DNA of 64,000 nt from Diphasiastrum complanatum (Eukaryota; Streptophyta; Lycopodiopsida; Lycopodiales; Lycopodiaceae): contig CM055110.1 of assembly GCA_029204225.1 (NCBI GenBank), positions 38,618,015-38,682,014 on the forward strand. Direction: 5' to 3'. How positions within the stretch are numbered: position 1 is the first letter of the stretch; every line of letters starts with the position of its first letter. The translations under genes were made by a program, and so were the position numbers. Below are positions 60,980 through 64,000 of the stretch, one piece after another. The notes beneath the pieces were generated by a model. It made no database searches. It saw nothing but the letters and a program-made list of their open reading frames with translations, and was not told the origin of the DNA.

Positions 60980-62310
60980 GAGACATGGGAAACTCTTAAG
61001 TCCTTTCATGAAGCCAAGATCAAGTCAAGTGGGAGGAGCAAGAACAAGTACTCTCAAGCCTTCACCAAGGACAAAGCAAAGAACAAAGACTATGGAGGAG
61101 TAGAAGATGATTCAACTCATTCTTCTAACTTCAAGAAGAAGACTCAAGAAGATCAAGCCAATTGTATCATAGAAGACTCACATGCAAGTAATGGAGAGGC
61201 ATCTCTCATGATGTCTAGTTTATCCTCTTTACTCTTTGATGATGTATCTTGGTATATTGATAGTGGAGCCACCACTCATATGAGTTGCTCCAAAGATTCT
61301 TTTGTTTCTATTGAATCTGTTCTAGATCCTAAGAAATCAATATACACAGCTATTGGTGATGCATGTGCAATTGAAGGAGTTGGAAGTTGTTCCTTTGACA
61401 CTTGCATCTTCTACAGATTTTACACTTTCCAATGTACTCTATGTTCCTAATCTCACAAAGAGTGTGATTAGTGTAGGAAAGTTGTTAGATGATGGTTATA
61501 AAGTGGATTTCAGTATCAATAATTGTTTCATAAAGAAAGAAGATAATATCCTTGCATATGGATCTAGATATGGAGGCATTTTCAAGCTAGATGTGCATGA
61601 AAACTCAAGTGCATGTGATGTTGCATTGATGACTTATGTTTCCAAGGAGGAACTATGGCATAGGAAGTTGCATGTTTCCAATTTCAGATCTATGCCTATT
61701 ATAGTCAAGGGGATCAAGCCAAGAGTGGCTTATTCTATGGGAAAATCACATTTGGATCAATATGATGTCTTCTACCAAGACAAAACATCCTATGGAGTTG
61801 GAACATTTGGATGTTCATCTTTCTTTATTAGTAAGCAAGGGAGGTGTTTCTTGCTTTGCATGTACTATTGATGGCACCACAAGGTACATTTGGCTATGTC
61901 TTGTCTCTTCAAGTTTTATGGTGCATGTGTATGTTCCATCATGCAAAACTTTATGGAGTTATGGAGCTAATGGAAGGAGTGCACTATATGGAGTCTTGTT
62001 CAATTATAAGCCTAAGGTTGTGTACCTTAGTGTTCTTGAAGACTATTGCTTTGCTTGTGGTTTTTTGGAAGGAAAGAAGGATGGAGATCCGAGCTTATGG
62101 ATCATGGTTCAATGCTTATCCACCAAGGAAGGCTACGTATCCTTTACACTCTCTATCTCGAAGGTGATTGAGCATGGAGAAGTTGTTTATTTTGAAGATC
62201 TATTTTCTATCTTGGAAGTGGCCAAGAGCACAGTATCTCATGATGCATCACAAGTCATTGCTATGGTGAGTAATCAAGTTGTGATGGGGTCGAGGTTTGA
62301 GGAGGAATAA
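60980..62310 (+). pseudogene. copia remnant, 3' part of the interrupted element
   Basis: 60980-61395 repeats 58763-59178 (Gag linker and protease box WYIDSGATTHMS). After a frameshift near 61397 it continues to VLYVPNLTKSVISVGKLL (about 61434), a pre-integrase box (EELWHRKLHVSNFRSM, about 61649) and a weak integrase start (HPMELEHLDVHLSLL, about 61785; VSKGGVSCF). No DDE triad, RT or RNase H is recognisable. The frame then runs open to 62310 with low similarity to anything (GEVVYFEDLF may be the integrase tail). It ends near GAGGAGGAATAAG, possibly a vestigial polypurine tract. No 3' LTR seen. Confidence 0.7.
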
Positions 62311-63413
62311 GTAATAGAAATAAACTTTAAAATTTTTAATATTGTCACCGAGTCTGAAATTTGGAAACCAACAAGATACACTAAAAACTCACATCCGTCC
62401 TCAAAGGCATGTTTCGACCAAGGAGGAAGAGAAAGATGGCATTCAAATCTTATTGGAAAGCAAAGATTCTTGATTTTAGGACTTTTCCAGGAGGGCAATC
62501 AATCTCAAAAGTCATGTTTTAGCATGTCTATATGCATTCAAAACTATATCTACAAGATTTCAATATTCATGATCGCCAAAAATGTAACTATAAATTCAAA
62601 AATTGCTGGGATCTATATTTTAACATTTATGGTTTGGAAAGTTGTAGAAATCATATCCATTATCATATATGTATTGCATTCTTGCAGATTTATATCCATC
62701 CAGCATAAGTGAATGAGAGCCAACACAATTTCTGGTAGGTATATTAGATGTGATTCATTCGAATATTGGAATATTACAATACGTAAGAGCTTCTAAAGTG
62801 GTATATTCTTCTATGAGTCCAAGTAATTCTGGATATGCATGAAGGTTTCGGAAAGCTTGAAGATATCCCACTACCACATTTTGGAAGTGATCAGTGGCTT
62901 GTACCTAATAGTATTGTGTCAGAATCTTTTAGATGCAAATTATTATTAGATTTGAAAAACTCAATGAAAGCGAGCACTGGATCAAAAGTCAATAGATTAA
63001 GTTGGTTTCTGTCTTTATATGTATTCGTTGATTTCTTTTCAAAGGCATATAGACACCAACATTATTTGTTTGGAAGGATGTGCCAGATGACTCTTTTAGA
63101 ACTGATGGATGTGGGCTGGGATTGCAAGACAGTTGCAGATATTGAAAGTAGGATTAAGAAATCTTCTAGGATATTCCGTTGTTGTATTAGAAGACAAATG
63201 CTTAGTCTTACATTCAACTACCAAAGATGGAAACGAATAAGTGAGACATGATGCCACTAGATCAAGACCTTCAAATGGATGGTCACACAAATCGAAAAGT
63301 AGTCCACATTTTCAACAATGAGGATATGCTAACTATAATTGTTGTGGAAGATCATTGGAGTTTACGTTATATCAAACAAGAGTTGGTGATGGCTGCTGAG
63401 CTGCAGGGTTCCG

Positions 63414-63737
63414 TCACTTTGATGTAGAGCTTGCCTTGCGAGGATTCTTTCTCTTTCGCTCGTGTGCTCCTCTCTCTGACCATCTATGGGTCGCCTTCTG
63501 CTTCATCCTTGTTGTGTGCGACATCAAGGTGCCCTCATCAGAACCACCCACCAGCAACGACATCATCGGACCCATCACCGGGTCGTGACTTGGAGGTGAC
63601 ACGGTGGGTGTGGTGTCCCCTGATATGCCTAAATTTGATGTGTCCATGCCCATTGCTGGTGGAAATGGGTCGAAGTAAAAATCATTCAGAACCAACAACT
63701 CACTCGATGCCGCAAGCTCCTCATCTAGGAACTTCAT
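63414..63737 (-). CDS. Possible C-terminal exon of an unrecognised gene
   Basis: A 107-codon minus-strand frame, MKFLDEELAASSELLVLNDF ... GERSAHE-like basic end (HRWSERGAHERKRKNPRKAS), closed by a stop at 63414. Upstream in the same frame is a Gln-rich stretch (EGQQQQKDHQ) with two TAG codons where CAG would be expected (about 63800-63785). The charged, Ser/Pro-rich composition and C-terminal basic patch resemble a nuclear protein, but no domain is visible. It may be a decayed exon; the polyglutamine repeat is the more reliable feature. Confidence 0.2.
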   Translation of the reverse strand: MKFLDEELAASSELLVLNDFYFDPFPPAMGMDTSNLGISGDTTPTVSPPSHDPVMGPMMSLLVGGSDEGTLMSHTTRMKQKATHRWSERGAHERKRKNPRKASSTSK

Positions 63738-63777
63738 TGTTTCCTCCCGTTCAGTTGCCGTCGGGGAAGGGCTTTTT

Positions 63778-63862
63778 TGTCGTGGTGGCTATTGTTGCTG
63801 CTGCTATTGGTGGTCCTTCTGCTGCTGCTGGCCTTCTTGCTGCTGCTGCTCAGTCTGGTCCT
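63778..63862 (-). repeat. (CAG)n-like trinucleotide repeat
   Basis: GCTGCTGCT runs at about 63795-63803, 63820-63830 and 63840-63850 on the plus strand, interrupted; read on the minus strand as Gln codons. Confidence 0.7.
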
Positions 63863-64000
63863 CCTGTGCAGCTGCTGTATGGGCCATGTCCTCCTCAGCT
63901 TCACGCTGAGTGGCCGGATCTTCCTGAGACGCTATAGGGCTGCAACTCCTACTCCTGCTTCTGCTCTCCCATCTCTCTCTCTCATCGAGGGTGGCTAGTG

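Larger units (their letters stand above)
62311..64000. other. Unassigned region to window end
   Basis: No transposon domain recognised. Plus-strand frame 62835-63251 (138 codons from MHEGFGKLEDIPLPHFGSDQ) has no family resemblance. Confidence 0.35.

Overview
The window reads as nuclear DNA of a land plant with a large, repeat-rich genome. It carries Ty1/copia and Ty3/gypsy LTR retrotransposons primed by the initiator-Met tRNA, En/Spm-like and hAT-like transposase remnants, a Helitron protein remnant, a fragment resembling a plant LOB-domain (LBD) gene, and long GA/CT microsatellites. The species cannot be named from the sequence; a fern or gymnosperm is only a guess. No rRNA, tRNA, CRISPR or bacterial-type operon was seen, and no intact single-copy host gene can be defended.

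Layout. 1-17.3 kb: a minus-strand gypsy element is split by a complete copia element (895-7050, perfect 5-bp target-site duplication). Next come inverted gypsy and copia pieces (7.1-11.6 kb), two tandem LTRs (11.8-14.2 kb), a copia gag fragment, and a gypsy RNase H/integrase remnant ending at its polypurine tract. 17.3-23.0 kb: a plus-strand copia inserted just past that tract, with its 3' LTR cut short. 23-28 kb: an unrecognised broken ORF, an inverted LTR fragment, unassigned DNA and another LTR fragment. 28.1-30.6 kb: gypsy pol, breaking into a minus-strand Helitron N-terminal remnant (30.6-32.2 kb). 32.2-34.9 kb: mostly unassigned. 34.9-40.9 kb: a third copia whose protease active site is replaced by a patchwork of an LBD-like exon piece and an inverted RT piece. 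40.9-44.1 kb: two tandem copies of an En/Spm-type transposase-like gene with conserved exon structure. 44.2-48.8 kb: a young, non-autonomous, TR-GAG-like element with a 555-codon open Gag frame. 48.9-49.6 kb: hAT-like N- and C-terminal pieces. 50-57.3 kb: a repeat locus with a possible LTR, a ~570-bp tandem unit full of CGCGAAAATTTTCGCG-like palindromes and C tracts, fold-back GA/CT arrays, and a gene with a GCM/WRKY-like zinc-binding region. 58.5-62.3 kb: a decayed copia interrupted by an internally deleted second copy of that 50.8-55.3 kb locus, flanked by a ~416-bp copia duplication. 62.3-64 kb: unassigned.

How it works together. This is a graveyard of nested mobile elements, not a pathway. 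Almost every pol frame is broken. The Gag frame of the 44.2-48.8 kb element is the main intact one, and that element would need enzymes from a relative such as the 895-7050 family. No wholly new system can be proven. The most unusual signals are the patchwork filler at 36.4 kb, the composite duplication at 59.2-61.0 kb, the TR-GAG-like element, the tripled module upstream of the Helitron domain, and the CGCGAAAATTTTCGCG repeat.
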